From a virus, in IMG/VR virus record IMGVR_UViG_3300035670_000956, positions 1 through 30,207 of that record: a stretch of DNA of 30,207 nucleotides. One strand, 5' to 3'. Positions 1-6,976 of the stretch are shown one piece after another. Under the pieces are notes generated by a model. That model saw only the letters and a list, made by a program, of their open reading frames with translations, searched no databases and had not been told where the DNA came from. The number at the start of each line of letters is the position of its first letter. The first letter of the stretch is position 1. A program made the translations under genes and the position numbers.

Positions 1-3
1 CAA

Positions 4-17
4 TGGGACATGTCCCA
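4..17. repeat. 14-bp perfect palindrome
   Basis: TGGGACATGTCCCA reads the same on both strands. It lies in the gene-free stretch downstream of the leftward gene that ends at 201. It could be a protein-binding operator. The core is not one I can assign to a known regulator, and the window edge hides what lies to the left. Confidence 0.5.
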
Positions 18-36
18 ATCGGTCGATTGATACATT

Positions 37-51
37 GCCCCCACAGGGGGC
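37..51 (-). terminator. GC-rich hairpin, left copy
   Basis: GCCCCC/GGGGGC form a 6-bp stem with a 3-nt ACA loop. A similar hairpin at 174-189 is followed by the same CTGGT...GGTGCC flank, so the two are related copies. Neither has a real U-tract in the leftward direction, so they may be RNA-processing or stabilising hairpins between leftward genes and not efficient terminators. Confidence 0.4.
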
Positions 52-71
52 TGGTGCCCTCTCTGCCGTGC

Positions 72-85
72 TGTGACGTGTCACA
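72..85. repeat. Dyad TGTGAC-GT-GTCACA
   Basis: A perfect 6+6 dyad with a 2-nt spacer. The architecture (TGT-n-AC-nn-GT-n-ACA) resembles a shortened form of the 16-bp dyad repeated in the rightward late region. It lacks one base in each arm, so I do not count it as a copy. A regulator-binding site is possible. Confidence 0.35.
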
Positions 86-135
86 CAACTGCATAACAGC
101 TACTATCCAGTCAATTACACGGATAACCTACATAT

Positions 136-172
136 TCAACCTAAATCTACCTATTAGATAGACTTAGGTTGA
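136..172. repeat. Long imperfect inverted repeat (14-bp arms)
   Basis: Arms at 136-149 and 159-172 pair over 14 positions with a single A/C mismatch around a 9-nt loop. The DNA is AT-rich and sits just beyond the end of the leftward gene. It could be a stable RNA hairpin in the leftward transcript or an operator. There is no T-run typical of an intrinsic terminator. Confidence 0.5.
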
Positions 173-173
173 C

Positions 174-189
174 GCCCCCTCGCAGGGGC
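174..189 (-). terminator. GC-rich hairpin, right copy, after the leftward gene
   Basis: GCCCC/GGGGC pairing immediately downstream (leftward) of the gene ending at 201. It resembles the hairpin at 37-51 and shares its CTGGT/GGTGCC flank. It probably marks the 3' end of a leftward message, but the missing U-tract leaves termination uncertain. Confidence 0.4.
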
Positions 190-200
190 TGGTTGGTGCC

Positions 201-794
201 TTACGCGGCCTTGCGCTCGAAGCCCTCGACCATGCGTGATTCGATGATGTACTCAATGACAGCATCGACTTCCGACGCGTCAAGGTTAAGCTGGGCAAAC
301 TTGGCCACCCAAGGCGCAGGGGCTTGGAGACGTTGATTCACGATGCCCGCAACTTCCGGGCGTTCTTTTTTCAAGCGCTTGACCATATCCGTGATGGCTT
401 TATCGGCTTGCTCGGCCCATGTGCCGTCCGGGTCTTTTTTCACGCGCTTAGCCTTATCGCCTTCAATGTCCAGCACGATTGCATTCATGCCGTCCAGCTT
501 GGGCAGCAAGGTGGCTTGCTTGGTGCGATCTACTACATCGCCGATCATAGACAGCGAATCCTTCTTACCATCCAGCGTGACATTCAAGCCACAAGCCCGG
601 AAGAATCGGGCGATAGGCGACTTCAGACCATCGGCGACATGGGAGAACAGGGTGCGAGCGTACTCGCCCTTATCCTCGGGGTTGCTGTATGCCTTGCGGA
701 CAGCTTTGCGTGCTACGTCGTTGAGGGATTCGATGCCTTTGTCCGTTTTGGACGTGGCGGAGAAGATGGAATCAAGTTCGGTTTTGGTCAACAT
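201..794 (-). CDS. Hypothetical phage protein, probably early
   Basis: A 197-aa soluble, charged protein that I do not recognise. It has no signal peptide, no membrane segment and no catalytic motif I can name. The middle (about residues 100-145) is rich in Asp, Lys and Glu, and the tail ends in basic residues. The ATG start at 794 is supported by an AGGAG ribosome site at 803-807, eight bases upstream. It is the only clearly real leftward gene in the window and faces away from the structural operon, which fits a separate, probably earlier, transcription unit. Its long leader (up to about 1100) contains two boxA-like antitermination sequences and a terminator-like hairpin, so its expression may depend on antitermination. 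Function unknown. Confidence 0.8.
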   Translation of the reverse strand: MLTKTELDSIFSATSKTDKGIESLNDVARKAVRKAYSNPEDKGEYARTLFSHVADGLKSPIARFFRACGLNVTLDGKKDSLSMIGDVVDRTKQATLLPKLDGMNAIVLDIEGDKAKRVKKDPDGTWAEQADKAITDMVKRLKKERPEVAGIVNQRLQAPAPWVAKFAQLNLDASEVDAVIEYIIESRMVEGFERKAA

Positions 795-828
795 GGTGAA
801 TACTCCTAAACAATTATTGGGGTATGAA

Positions 829-855
829 AGAACGCCCTAGCGTGTAAGGCGTTCT
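829..855 (-). terminator. Leader terminator-like hairpin (leftward)
   Basis: Read leftward, AGAACGCC pairs with GGCGTTCT (8 bp, 11-nt loop) and is followed by TTC. It lies between the two boxA-like sites and the start of the leftward gene, where an attenuator would be expected. The U-tract is short, so its strength is uncertain. Confidence 0.45.
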
Positions 856-931
856 CAGATACCGCGCGCCTTATGGGCGAAGGGATGCGATCCCTAGGCT
901 TTGGGCGCGAGTATTGCCGGAACGGGTTTAT

Positions 932-978
932 GCGTACCATTGTCCGGGTCAATACGCGGTCTTGGATTGTTAAAGAGC
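932..978 (-). promoter_or_regulatory. boxA-like antitermination site 2 with hairpin (leftward)
   Basis: The minus strand of 967-978 reads GCTCTTTAACAA, identical to the core of proteobacterial rrn boxA, the NusB-NusE binding element. Downstream in the leftward direction come ACCGCG (955-960) and a hairpin (GCGT/ACGC plus ATTG/CAAT, 7-nt loop, 932-957). Lambda nut sites have the same order, boxA then hairpin. The same arrangement occurs again at 1057-1103. Function as a nut-like site is inferred. Confidence 0.55.
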
Positions 979-1056
979 GACAGGCTCAAGGGCTACCCAT
1001 TCCCGACCTAGCACGTCAGAGACGCGCATCCAGTCAGGTACAGCATCACGGTATGC

Positions 1057-1103
1057 TCACGATTAGGACGTGACCGCGGTAATGGGCAGCTTGTTAAAGA
1101 GCA
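1057..1103 (-). promoter_or_regulatory. boxA-like antitermination site 1 with hairpin (leftward)
   Basis: The minus strand of 1091-1103 reads TGCTCTTTAACAA, matching the E. coli rrn boxA over all 13 positions. It is followed in the leftward direction by a 10-nt spacer, ACCGCG (1075-1080) and a hairpin with a 5-bp stem (TCACG/CGTGA) and a 7-nt loop (1057-1073). This is the promoter-proximal copy of the pair. Confidence 0.6.
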
Positions 1104-1260
1104 GGGGGAGTAGGACGTTTCGCCCTTTCCTGTATATGGCGTGCTGTAAACATGATGGGGGTGCGGAGAGTGAGGCGCTGACGCGCGCGAGGGGGAGTAG
1201 GGGGTACAGGGACCGACACCCGGCCACCGCCCCGCCCAGCCTTAAGTGTTCCATTCATAT

Positions 1261-1360
1261 CATCCCCCTAAAATCAATACCCGACTAAATAACTCAACTA
1301 TTATTCACCACGCCCCCGGTAAAAACCACCCCAAAATTACTAAATACCCGCCACCAACTT
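1261..1360 (+). promoter_or_regulatory. C-rich, G-poor tract (rut-like or strand-asymmetric)
   Basis: On the plus strand this 100-base stretch has about 38 C and only 5 G, with runs of A and C. Such skew is typical of Rho-utilisation RNA or of a strand-asymmetric DNA element. It ends at the -35 box of the rightward promoter, so it could isolate the structural operon from upstream transcription. Both roles are inference. Confidence 0.35.
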
Positions 1361-1386
1361 GACTACGCGTAAACAGCGCATATACT
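1359..1386 (+). promoter_or_regulatory. Rightward sigma70-type promoter before the KilA-N gene
   Basis: TTGACT (1359-1364), a 16-nt spacer and TATACT (1381-1386) match the sigma70 consensus closely. The predicted start is near 1393, about 26 bases before the ATG at 1419. The spacer contains GTAAACA, a half-site of the 16-bp dyad found downstream, but the other half is spaced differently. Confidence 0.7.
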
Positions 1387-1418
1387 AACAACTTCTGAAT
1401 ATACGGAATCCGCGTATT

Positions 1419-2048
1419 ATGAAAACCGCACAAGTCATGCTCCGCCCGTTCATGGGGCTTGAAGTCCAGCAGATGCACAACACCGAGTACTTCAACCTGA
1501 CCAGCTTGGCCAAGGTGGCTGCAGAAAAACACGGCTTGGTCCCGAACACAGAGTTGTCCCACTGGCAAGAAAGCCCGAAGACCAAGGCGTTCATAGAAGA
1601 AATCTGCCGGCAAGAGAGCACCACGCCGGATACACTCATCATCGCCAAACGCGGTAAGTACGGTGGAACTTGGGCGCACCCGCTGCTGATGGTGGACTTT
1701 GCCATGTGGTTGTCTCCCGAGTTCAAATACCATGCGGTTAAGTGGGCGCATGACAATCTGTGCAAGCTGCGCGATGCCGCTGGTGACTACAGCAAAGAGA
1801 TGACCGATGCGTGCAGGGATGTACTCGGGTACTACAAACCGTGGCAGTACGCGGACGAGAACAACATGGTAAACCGCGTCGCCAGTGTGCCTCCTGGAGC
1901 CAGGAACCTGTTAACGGAAAAGCAGCTCGCACGCCTAGCCAAGATACAGCGTGCTAACACCAAGCTCATACAGGCGGGCATCACGTCCATGCACGACCGG
2001 GAGATGCAGATACGCAAGGCGTTGGAGGCAACGCGTCTGTTTGCTTGA
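1419..2048 (+). CDS. KilA-N domain protein
   Basis: A 209-aa protein. Residues about 20-110 carry the KilA-N signature, especially GGTWAHPLLMVDFAMWLSPE and the following FKYHAVKW near residues 85-110. KilA-N is a DNA-binding-type domain common in large DNA viruses and phages, often in regulators or anti-repressors. The C-terminal 80 residues are helical and basic, with no named domain. The ribosome site is weak (GGAA about 11 bases before the ATG); later in-frame ATGs at 1440, 1452 and 1473 are alternatives. It is the first gene of the rightward structural operon, directly behind a good promoter, which suggests a regulatory role over the late genes. A link to the dyad repeats downstream is possible but unproven. 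Confidence 0.85.
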   Translation: MKTAQVMLRPFMGLEVQQMHNTEYFNLTSLAKVAAEKHGLVPNTELSHWQESPKTKAFIEEICRQESTTPDTLIIAKRGKYGGTWAHPLLMVDFAMWLSPEFKYHAVKWAHDNLCKLRDAAGDYSKEMTDACRDVLGYYKPWQYADENNMVNRVASVPPGARNLLTEKQLARLAKIQRANTKLIQAGITSMHDREMQIRKALEATRLFA

Positions 2049-2056
2049 CACCAACC

Positions 2057-2072
2057 TGTTAACGGGTAAACA
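2057..2072 (+). promoter_or_regulatory. 16-bp dyad, copy 1 (before probable terS)
   Basis: TGTTAACGGGTAAACA, an imperfect palindrome fitting TGTTnACnnGTnArCA. It fills most of the 30-base gap between the KilA-N gene and the next start and ends six bases before the ATG. A TTGACA at 2045-2050 with TAAACA at 2067-2072 could form a weak promoter overlapping it. Confidence 0.6.
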
Positions 2073-2078
2073 TACATC

Positions 2079-2423
2079 ATGGACATGAATAACCCAGCGG
2101 TCGCTCAGCAGACCATCCTGACACCCAAGGACATCGCGGACATCCGGGACAACCCGGAGCTGATGGAGCTGGTCGCCCGTGGTATGGGTGCCGTTAACCT
2201 GGACAACCTGTTCAGACAGATGCAGCACCCCGACGTGCCACTCCCCCACAAGATCGAGTTCCAGAAGATGTTGAACAAGATGGGAAGGCTGGAGCCGAGC
2301 GGTGCAGACGTGCAGGGCGCAGGCCCGCAGGTGATCATCAATATCACCCGAGCCAAGGACAACTCCAGGGAAGTCATCGAGGGTGTGGCAGTAACCATCC
2401 CGGAAGCAGCTGATGGCGCATAA
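2079..2423 (+). CDS. terS: Probable terminase small subunit
   Basis: A 114-aa protein placed directly before the large terminase and overlapping its start by 11 bases. That position, the size and the predominantly helical N-terminal two thirds (about residues 15-75) fit a small terminase subunit, which recognises phage DNA and hands it to the motor. No helix-turn-helix is obvious to me and I do not recognise the sequence itself, so the call rests mainly on context. The ATG at 2079 (a second in-frame ATG follows at 2085) has no Shine-Dalgarno sequence; the preceding bases are occupied by the 16-bp dyad. Confidence 0.6.
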   Translation: MDMNNPAVAQQTILTPKDIADIRDNPELMELVARGMGAVNLDNLFRQMQHPDVPLPHKIEFQKMLNKMGRLEPSGADVQGAGPQVIINITRAKDNSREVIEGVAVTIPEAADGA

Positions 2424-3828
2424 GATAGATTTCGAGGTCATCGAGAGCCTGGATGACTTTTTCTACAGCGAGAAATTCATAGCTCTTGCCGTAGGACCGG
2501 TGGGTTCCACGAAAACCACTGCCGGTATTATGAAAATCATCCACCACGCGAGTCAGATGGCTCCGTGCAACGATGGAGTGCGCCGATCCAGGGCGATCTG
2601 GGTTCGTAATACGCGCGAGCAGCTGCGGGATACGAGCATCCCTGACTTCATGAAATGGATACCCGATGGTGTGATGGGGAGCTTCCTGAAGACCGAGTAC
2701 AAGTTCCTGATCAAGATTGGTGACGTGGAGTGTGAGGTGTTGTTCCGGGGTCTGGATGACTCCAACGACGTTCGCCGGCTGCTGTCACTGCAGGCGTCTT
2801 TCTTCATATTTGACGAGTTCCGCGAGATTCACCCAGATATTTTCAACGCTGCTCAGGGTCGTTTGGGACGGTACCCAGATAAGATGATGAACGGAGTGGG
2901 GTGCAAAACCGACGATGGACGGCCTAATGCGCACCTTTGGGGTATGACAAACCCACCAGATCAGGATACGTTCTGGGAACAGCTGTTGACGGACCCGCCG
3001 ACCAACGTGCATGTGACGATACAACCGAGCGGGTTGGCACCGGAGGCAGACTGGACGAGGTTCCTGCCGGATGACTACTACGACAACTTGGCGCAAGGTA
3101 AAACGGAGGATTGGATAGATGTCTACATCCATGCGAAGTTCGGCAAGAGTCTTTCGGGCCAGCCAGTATTCAGGTCTTTTGAGCGCTCAACGCACGTCAG
3201 CAAGGAACCAGTCAAACCCATGTCTGCAACCAGCCCCCTCATCATCGGGGTTGACGCAGGACTCACACCCGCAGCAACCATCGGACAGGTCATCCACGAC
3301 GGACGAGTCGTTATCTACGACGCCATTATCAGCGACGGGATGGGAGCCTTGCGGTTTGTAAGGGAAAAGCTGAAGCCCTTGCTGGCTAACAAGTTCCCAG
3401 GTTACAAGACTGTAGTGATCATCGACCCGGCAGCGTTCCAGCGGGCGCAGACAGACGAGCGCACCGTGGCGGACATCTACAAGGCCGAAGGGTTTACGGT
3501 CAAACCGGCCAAGACTAACAGCGTAGCGGCGCGTATCGCAGCAGTGGATAAGTACCTGACGCGCACAGTGGACGGTAAGGCAGGGATACTGTTGTGCAAG
3601 GACAGTGCTGTACCGCTTATCCACGCACTGGCGGGTAAGTACCGGTACAAGATCAACACGAAGGGCGAACGCGACGAGTCCCCGGAGAAGAGCCACCCGT
3701 ACTCGGACATCGCGGACTCGCTGCAGTACCTGTGCCTGCACGCTGATGGTGGAGAGACGTTCGGCACCAGCTTGGCGAGCACGAAACGCCGAGAGATCAA
3801 ACAAGTCAGTGCGGTTGGGTGGACATGA
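2413..3828 (+). CDS. terL: Terminase large subunit
   Basis: A 471-aa packaging motor with ATPase and nuclease halves. The Walker A motif is GPVGSTKTT (residues 28-36, Lys34). Walker B with the catalytic Glu is FFIFDE (130-135), and the coupling-type motif TNPP lies at 179-182. The RNase H-like nuclease half shows the expected acidic residues in IIGVDAG (Asp281), VVIIDPA (Asp338) and PYSDIADS (Asp432 and Asp435). The length is typical of compact TerL proteins and all key residues are present, so it should be active in translocating and cutting DNA at the portal. It overlaps the preceding gene by 11 bases, suggesting translational coupling. About 70 bases follow before the portal gene, and they contain a promoter. 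Confidence 0.95.
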   Translation: MAHKIDFEVIESLDDFFYSEKFIALAVGPVGSTKTTAGIMKIIHHASQMAPCNDGVRRSRAIWVRNTREQLRDTSIPDFMKWIPDGVMGSFLKTEYKFLIKIGDVECEVLFRGLDDSNDVRRLLSLQASFFIFDEFREIHPDIFNAAQGRLGRYPDKMMNGVGCKTDDGRPNAHLWGMTNPPDQDTFWEQLLTDPPTNVHVTIQPSGLAPEADWTRFLPDDYYDNLAQGKTEDWIDVYIHAKFGKSLSGQPVFRSFERSTHVSKEPVKPMSATSPLIIGVDAGLTPAATIGQVIHDGRVVIYDAIISDGMGALRFVREKLKPLLANKFPGYKTVVIIDPAAFQRAQTDERTVADIYKAEGFTVKPAKTNSVAARIAAVDKYLTRTVDGKAGILLCKDSAVPLIHALAGKYRYKINTKGERDESPEKSHPYSDIADSLQYLCLHADGGETFGTSLASTKRREIKQVSAVGWT

Positions 3829-3830
3829 GC

Positions 3831-3866
3831 AAACGTGTTGACAAGTAAGCAGGTAGGATATATAAC
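3831..3866 (+). promoter_or_regulatory. Promoter with embedded dyad, copy 2 (before portal)
   Basis: The dyad TGTTGACAAGTAAGCA (3836-3851) contains the -35 box TTGACA (3838-3843). A 17-nt spacer leads to TATAAC (3861-3866). The 22 bases 3831-3852 are repeated exactly at 14086-14107, where the same -35/17/-10 spacing is found. This is a strong sigma70-type promoter whose -35 box would be covered by any dyad-binding protein. Confidence 0.7.
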
Positions 3867-3896
3867 GCGTTAACTCAACCGTCCTGCGCCTCCGAT

Positions 3897-5993
3897 ATGC
3901 TCGCTCTGGTGCCAGTAAAATCCGCTAAACAGCTTGAAGACGAAGCGAAGTCAGCGTCGGACAAGCAGATGCTGCAGCCGGTCATCCAGGGGCTCGTAGC
4001 CCATGTGCGCAAACGCTGGGAAACCATGCGCGATGGGAAGAAAGACCTCGAAGAGCGGATGCTGGCGAACGTGCGCCGTCGCCGGATGGAGTACTCCCCT
4101 GAGAAGCTGGTAGAGATCAAACGCCAAGGTGGGTCCGAGATATACATGGGCATCGCCTCGACCAAGTGCCGTGCAGCCACCAGCTGGCTGAGGGACTCGA
4201 TGCTGGGCTCCGGTGCGGACAAACCATGGTCGCTTAGTGCTACGCCTATCCCTGACCTCCCTCCCGACGTTATAGCGGGCCTCCAGCAAGAGATGACCCA
4301 GCAGCTGTTCGCGCAGTACCAGATGGGCGCTCCTGTCCCGGACGAAGCCACACTCAGGCAGATGGCGACCGAGATGAAAGACACGTCCATGCGGCGTCTC
4401 AAGGAGATGGCCGAGGAGCGGATGGACCGCATGGAGAAGAAGATGGAGGACCAGCTCGCAGAGGGCGGGTTCGTGAGTAACTTCAGCGAGTTCCTTGATG
4501 ATGTAGCGACGTTCCCGTTCGCCGTGTTGAAAGGCCCGGTTGTACGGCGGCGCAAGGCGTTGAAGTGGCAGAACGGCTCTCTCGCCGTGGCCGAAGAGCT
4601 GCGTCCAGAGTGGGATCGTGTTGACCCGTTCATGTTCTACTGGGTTCCTTGGGCGAGTCATGTGCAGGATGGAGCCGTGATCGAGCGGCACAAACTTACT
4701 CCTAACGACTTGGAAGCGCTTATTGGTGTAGAAGGGTACAGCGAAGATGCGATCCGTGCGGTGCTGGCTGATTTTGCGAGTGGGCAGTATAAGGGCGAGT
4801 GGTTGTGGATCGACTCCGCGAAGGAAGACGCCGAAGGTAAGGACGTAGACCAAGGCAGCACCGATACGGTCGAAGCCCTGCAGCTGTGGGACTCCATCCA
4901 GGGCAAGCTGCTGATCGAGTGGGGCATGGACGAGGCTGGGGTGGAAGACGCACTGATGCACTACCCATGCGAAGTCTGGATGATCGGCGACCGGGTTATC
5001 AAGGCTGTATTGAACTACGACCTGCTTGGGCGTACGCCGTACTACGTGACCTCGTACGAGAAAATCCCTGGCAAGGTGGACGGTAACAGCGTTGTGGACC
5101 TAGTCGCAGATGTGGAAGATATGTGTAACGCCGCCGCGCGGGCGCTCAGTAACAACATGGGCATCAGCTCGGGCCCGCAGGTCGGGGTGAACATAAGCCG
5201 ATTACCGGCTGGGGAGGATGTCACCCAGTTGTACCCGTGGAAGATTCACCAGTTCGTCAGCTCGGACTACGGCGATGCTTCTGCTCCGATTACGTTCTTC
5301 CAGCCTAACAGCAACGCCCAGGAACTGATGGCGGTGTACGAGCGTTTCCATGGAATGGCGGATGAGGTGTCTGGTATTCCGCGCTACATGACCGGAGAGC
5401 ATGTCCCCGGTGCTGGGCGTACGTCATCAGGCTTATCCATGCTGATCAGTAACGCCGGGAAGTCGATCAAGCAGGTGATGACGAACATCGACAAGGACGT
5501 GCTAACTCCGGTGATTGAGCGTCTGTTCCAATACAACCAGCGGTACAGCGACGACCCGGAGCTGATCGGTGACGCGAAGTGCGTAGCCAAGGGCGCGATG
5601 TCACTGGTAGTCAAGGAGGCTGAGGCGGTACGTAAACAGGAGTTCCTGACTGGCATCCTTCAGAGCCCGGTAGCGCAACAGATCGTCGGCATGCAGGGTA
5701 TCGCAGAGTTGATGCGCGATCTGGCCAGTAACCTGTCTGGCAATGTGGACCGCATCGTCCCTGATCGTAAGTACATCAGTAACTTGGAGCAGGCTCAGCA
5801 GATGATCCAGCAGATGCAGATGCAGATCGAGCAGATGGCCTCTATGGCACCAGAGCAGGTTGAGTTCCAGCGTGACGAGAGCGGCGCAGTAACCGGGGCG
5901 TCTATGAAGAAGCCTAAGAACATGCTGCCTGATGCCAGCCAAGTAGGTGGTCGTGAGAGTAACTTCATCAGCTCAAGGCCGAACAACAAATGA
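3897..5993 (+). CDS. Portal protein (head-tail connector)
   Basis: A 698-aa protein, the size and position expected for the portal of a short-tailed phage: directly after TerL and before the scaffold and capsid genes. The N-terminal region is highly charged and helical (about residues 10-75). GGSEIYMGIASTKCRAATSW (near 80-100) resembles the wing/clip region of podovirus portals. Most of the middle is mixed alpha/beta, and the C-terminus (about 625-660) is a Gln/Met-rich coiled coil. The dodecameric ring would serve as docking site for the terminase and the DNA channel. The ATG start lacks a Shine-Dalgarno sequence and lies about 24 bases after the predicted transcription start. The stop overlaps the next ATG (ATGA). 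Confidence 0.88.
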   Translation: MLALVPVKSAKQLEDEAKSASDKQMLQPVIQGLVAHVRKRWETMRDGKKDLEERMLANVRRRRMEYSPEKLVEIKRQGGSEIYMGIASTKCRAATSWLRDSMLGSGADKPWSLSATPIPDLPPDVIAGLQQEMTQQLFAQYQMGAPVPDEATLRQMATEMKDTSMRRLKEMAEERMDRMEKKMEDQLAEGGFVSNFSEFLDDVATFPFAVLKGPVVRRRKALKWQNGSLAVAEELRPEWDRVDPFMFYWVPWASHVQDGAVIERHKLTPNDLEALIGVEGYSEDAIRAVLADFASGQYKGEWLWIDSAKEDAEGKDVDQGSTDTVEALQLWDSIQGKLLIEWGMDEAGVEDALMHYPCEVWMIGDRVIKAVLNYDLLGRTPYYVTSYEKIPGKVDGNSVVDLVADVEDMCNAAARALSNNMGISSGPQVGVNISRLPAGEDVTQLYPWKIHQFVSSDYGDASAPITFFQPNSNAQELMAVYERFHGMADEVSGIPRYMTGEHVPGAGRTSSGLSMLISNAGKSIKQVMTNIDKDVLTPVIERLFQYNQRYSDDPELIGDAKCVAKGAMSLVVKEAEAVRKQEFLTGILQSPVAQQIVGMQGIAELMRDLASNLSGNVDRIVPDRKYISNLEQAQQMIQQMQMQIEQMASMAPEQVEFQRDESGAVTGASMKKPKNMLPDASQVGGRESNFISSRPNNK

Positions 5994-6388
5994 TTACGAC
6001 ATGCGTGCCGGCACAGGCTAAGGCGGACTTCCTTGCAGGGGTACACACCCTGAAGGACCAGTATAAGGTCGTGTTCTACACATCGCAGGCGGATATAGGC
6101 CCCGACACTAGCAGCTACACACCGCATGGCGAGGTTAGCGGCAAGGGATATAAGCAAGGTGGTCTCCCACTGCACAACCCCCGTGTATGGGTAGATCGTG
6201 GTGCCGGGTGCCTGACGTTCGACTCCGTGAAGATACCCGTGGCGACGATCACAGTACGTGGGTACATGGTGGTCAATGCGAGCAAGGCCAACAAGGCAAT
6301 CTTCATCGCGGACTTTGGAGCTGAGTACACCAGCACAGAGGGTCCGTTCAACTTGCCTATCGCTGCAGACATGGTATCCTTCGACTAA
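5990..6388 (+). CDS. Hypothetical protein coupled to portal
   Basis: A 132-aa protein that overlaps the portal stop by four bases (ATGA) and so is probably translated by coupling. The sequence is beta-rich with many Gly, Thr and Val residues and no membrane segment. A stretch near residues 70-105 (valines alternating with polar residues, then FIADFGAEY) looks like an immunoglobulin or jelly-roll type strand pattern. I do not recognise a family. Position next to the portal suggests a minor virion or head component. A 16-bp dyad begins two bases after its stop codon. Confidence 0.75.
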   Translation: MITTCVPAQAKADFLAGVHTLKDQYKVVFYTSQADIGPDTSSYTPHGEVSGKGYKQGGLPLHNPRVWVDRGAGCLTFDSVKIPVATITVRGYMVVNASKANKAIFIADFGAEYTSTEGPFNLPIAADMVSFD

Positions 6389-6390
6389 TC

Positions 6391-6406
6391 TGTTTACAGG
6401 TTAACA
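6391..6406 (+). promoter_or_regulatory. 16-bp dyad, copy 3 (entry to lysis block)
   Basis: TGTTTACAGGTTAACA is one of the most symmetrical copies: TGTTtAC-AG-GTtAACA. It fills the 20-base gap between the gene ending at 6388 and the ATG at 6409 and marks the junction of the head genes with the lysis block. I see no good -10 hexamer at the right distance, so here it may act without a promoter of its own. Confidence 0.6.
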
Positions 6407-6408
6407 GG

Positions 6409-6579
6409 ATGACCGACAAACTCTGCGACCGCTGCGCGTACAAAGACTCCGACTGGTTCGAGTCCCGTACTACAGGTACGCCGATACACACGTTCTACTG
6501 CGCCGCCAACCGTCCGCAGTTTCCCTCTGCAACACACTGCCCAACGTTCGAGCCGACCGAGGTATTAGACCTTGATTAA
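6409..6579 (+). CDS. Cys-rich mini-protein, possible zinc ribbon
   Basis: A 56-aa reading frame with ATG at 6409, two bases after the dyad. Cysteines lie at 6 and 9 (CDRC), 31 and 44, a C-x2-C...C...C layout that could bind one metal ion, with a His at residue 43. It is acidic at the C-terminus (TEVLDLD). The AACAGG directly before the ATG is too close for a standard ribosome site. It overlaps the next start, a TTG at 6572, by eight bases. The codon pattern and tight packing support a real gene. Function unknown; small zinc-ribbon-like proteins are common in phages. Confidence 0.65.
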   Translation: MTDKLCDRCAYKDSDWFESRTTGTPIHTFYCAANRPQFPSATHCPTFEPTEVLDLD

Positions 6580-6976
6580 CCTGCTCAAACTGCTCGCTGC
6601 CGCGACGATCTGGTTCACGCTCTATCCGGCAATGATCCTGATTAGCATGCCTGTGGTGGCGTTCCTGTTGATGACCGACTGGGAAGGCCGGACGACGTGG
6701 TTCGGCAACCGTCTGCATGGCGTTGGCACCTCGCACTACAAGTTCCCGACGCACGGCAAGTTCTGGCGCGAGTGGTGGTGGCTGGTGATCCGCAACCCGG
6801 TCAGCAACTTCGGCAAGTTCACCCTGTCCGTTGAGCCCGACGCCAAGTGGCCATGGTTGATCGACCAGCACATTGCTGGACGCTTCTACATCAAGCACGG
6901 CTGGAAAGAACCCGACGAGCGCATCGGCAACCTGCGTACCTTCCTATTCCGCCCATGGTTCCATGATGCTGACTGA
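6572..6976 (+). CDS. Membrane-anchored phage protein beside endolysin
   Basis: A 134-aa protein starting with TTG at 6572, with a GAGG ribosome site about 10 bases upstream. The first 35 residues form one long or two closely spaced hydrophobic segments (LLKLLAAATIWF, then MILISMPVVAFLL). The rest is soluble and very rich in aromatics, including FWREWWWLVIRNPVSNFG near residues 65-82. That signature is, from memory, shared by a family of uncharacterised phage proteins encoded near lysis genes. It overlaps the endolysin start. It could be a membrane accessory of lysis or a superinfection protein. I would not call it a holin. Confidence 0.75.
   Translation: MINLLKLLAAATIWFTLYPAMILISMPVVAFLLMTDWEGRTTWFGNRLHGVGTSHYKFPTHGKFWREWWWLVIRNPVSNFGKFTLSVEPDAKWPWLIDQHIAGRFYIKHGWKEPDERIGNLRTFLFRPWFHDAD

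Larger units (their letters stand above)
795..1418. other. Divergent control region without genes
   Basis: About 620 bases separate the leftward gene from the rightward structural operon. The short reading frames here have no ribosome sites or recognisable content. The region holds the terminator-like hairpin at 829-855, a perfect AGGGAT/ATCCCT hairpin at 881-895, two boxA-like sites (967-978 and 1091-1103), two copies of a GGGGGAGTAGG tract (near 1104 and 1192), a strongly C-rich G-poor segment (about 1261-1360) and a rightward promoter (1359-1386). I could not place a leftward promoter with confidence, although the boxA sites imply that one starts upstream of 1103. Confidence 0.65.

Noticed and set aside
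873-1073. Small rightward open frame in the control region
   Set aside because: No ribosome site, no recognisable content, and it runs over the two boxA units and their hairpins.
1909-1924. TGTTAACGGAAAAGCA inside the KilA-N gene
   Set aside because: Only the left half fits the dyad consensus; the right half has lost the GT and symmetry. Probably chance or a decayed copy.
3951-4961. 336-codon open frame on the minus strand
   Set aside because: Fully antisense to the portal gene; composition (Leu/His/Arg) and missing ribosome site mark it as a shadow.
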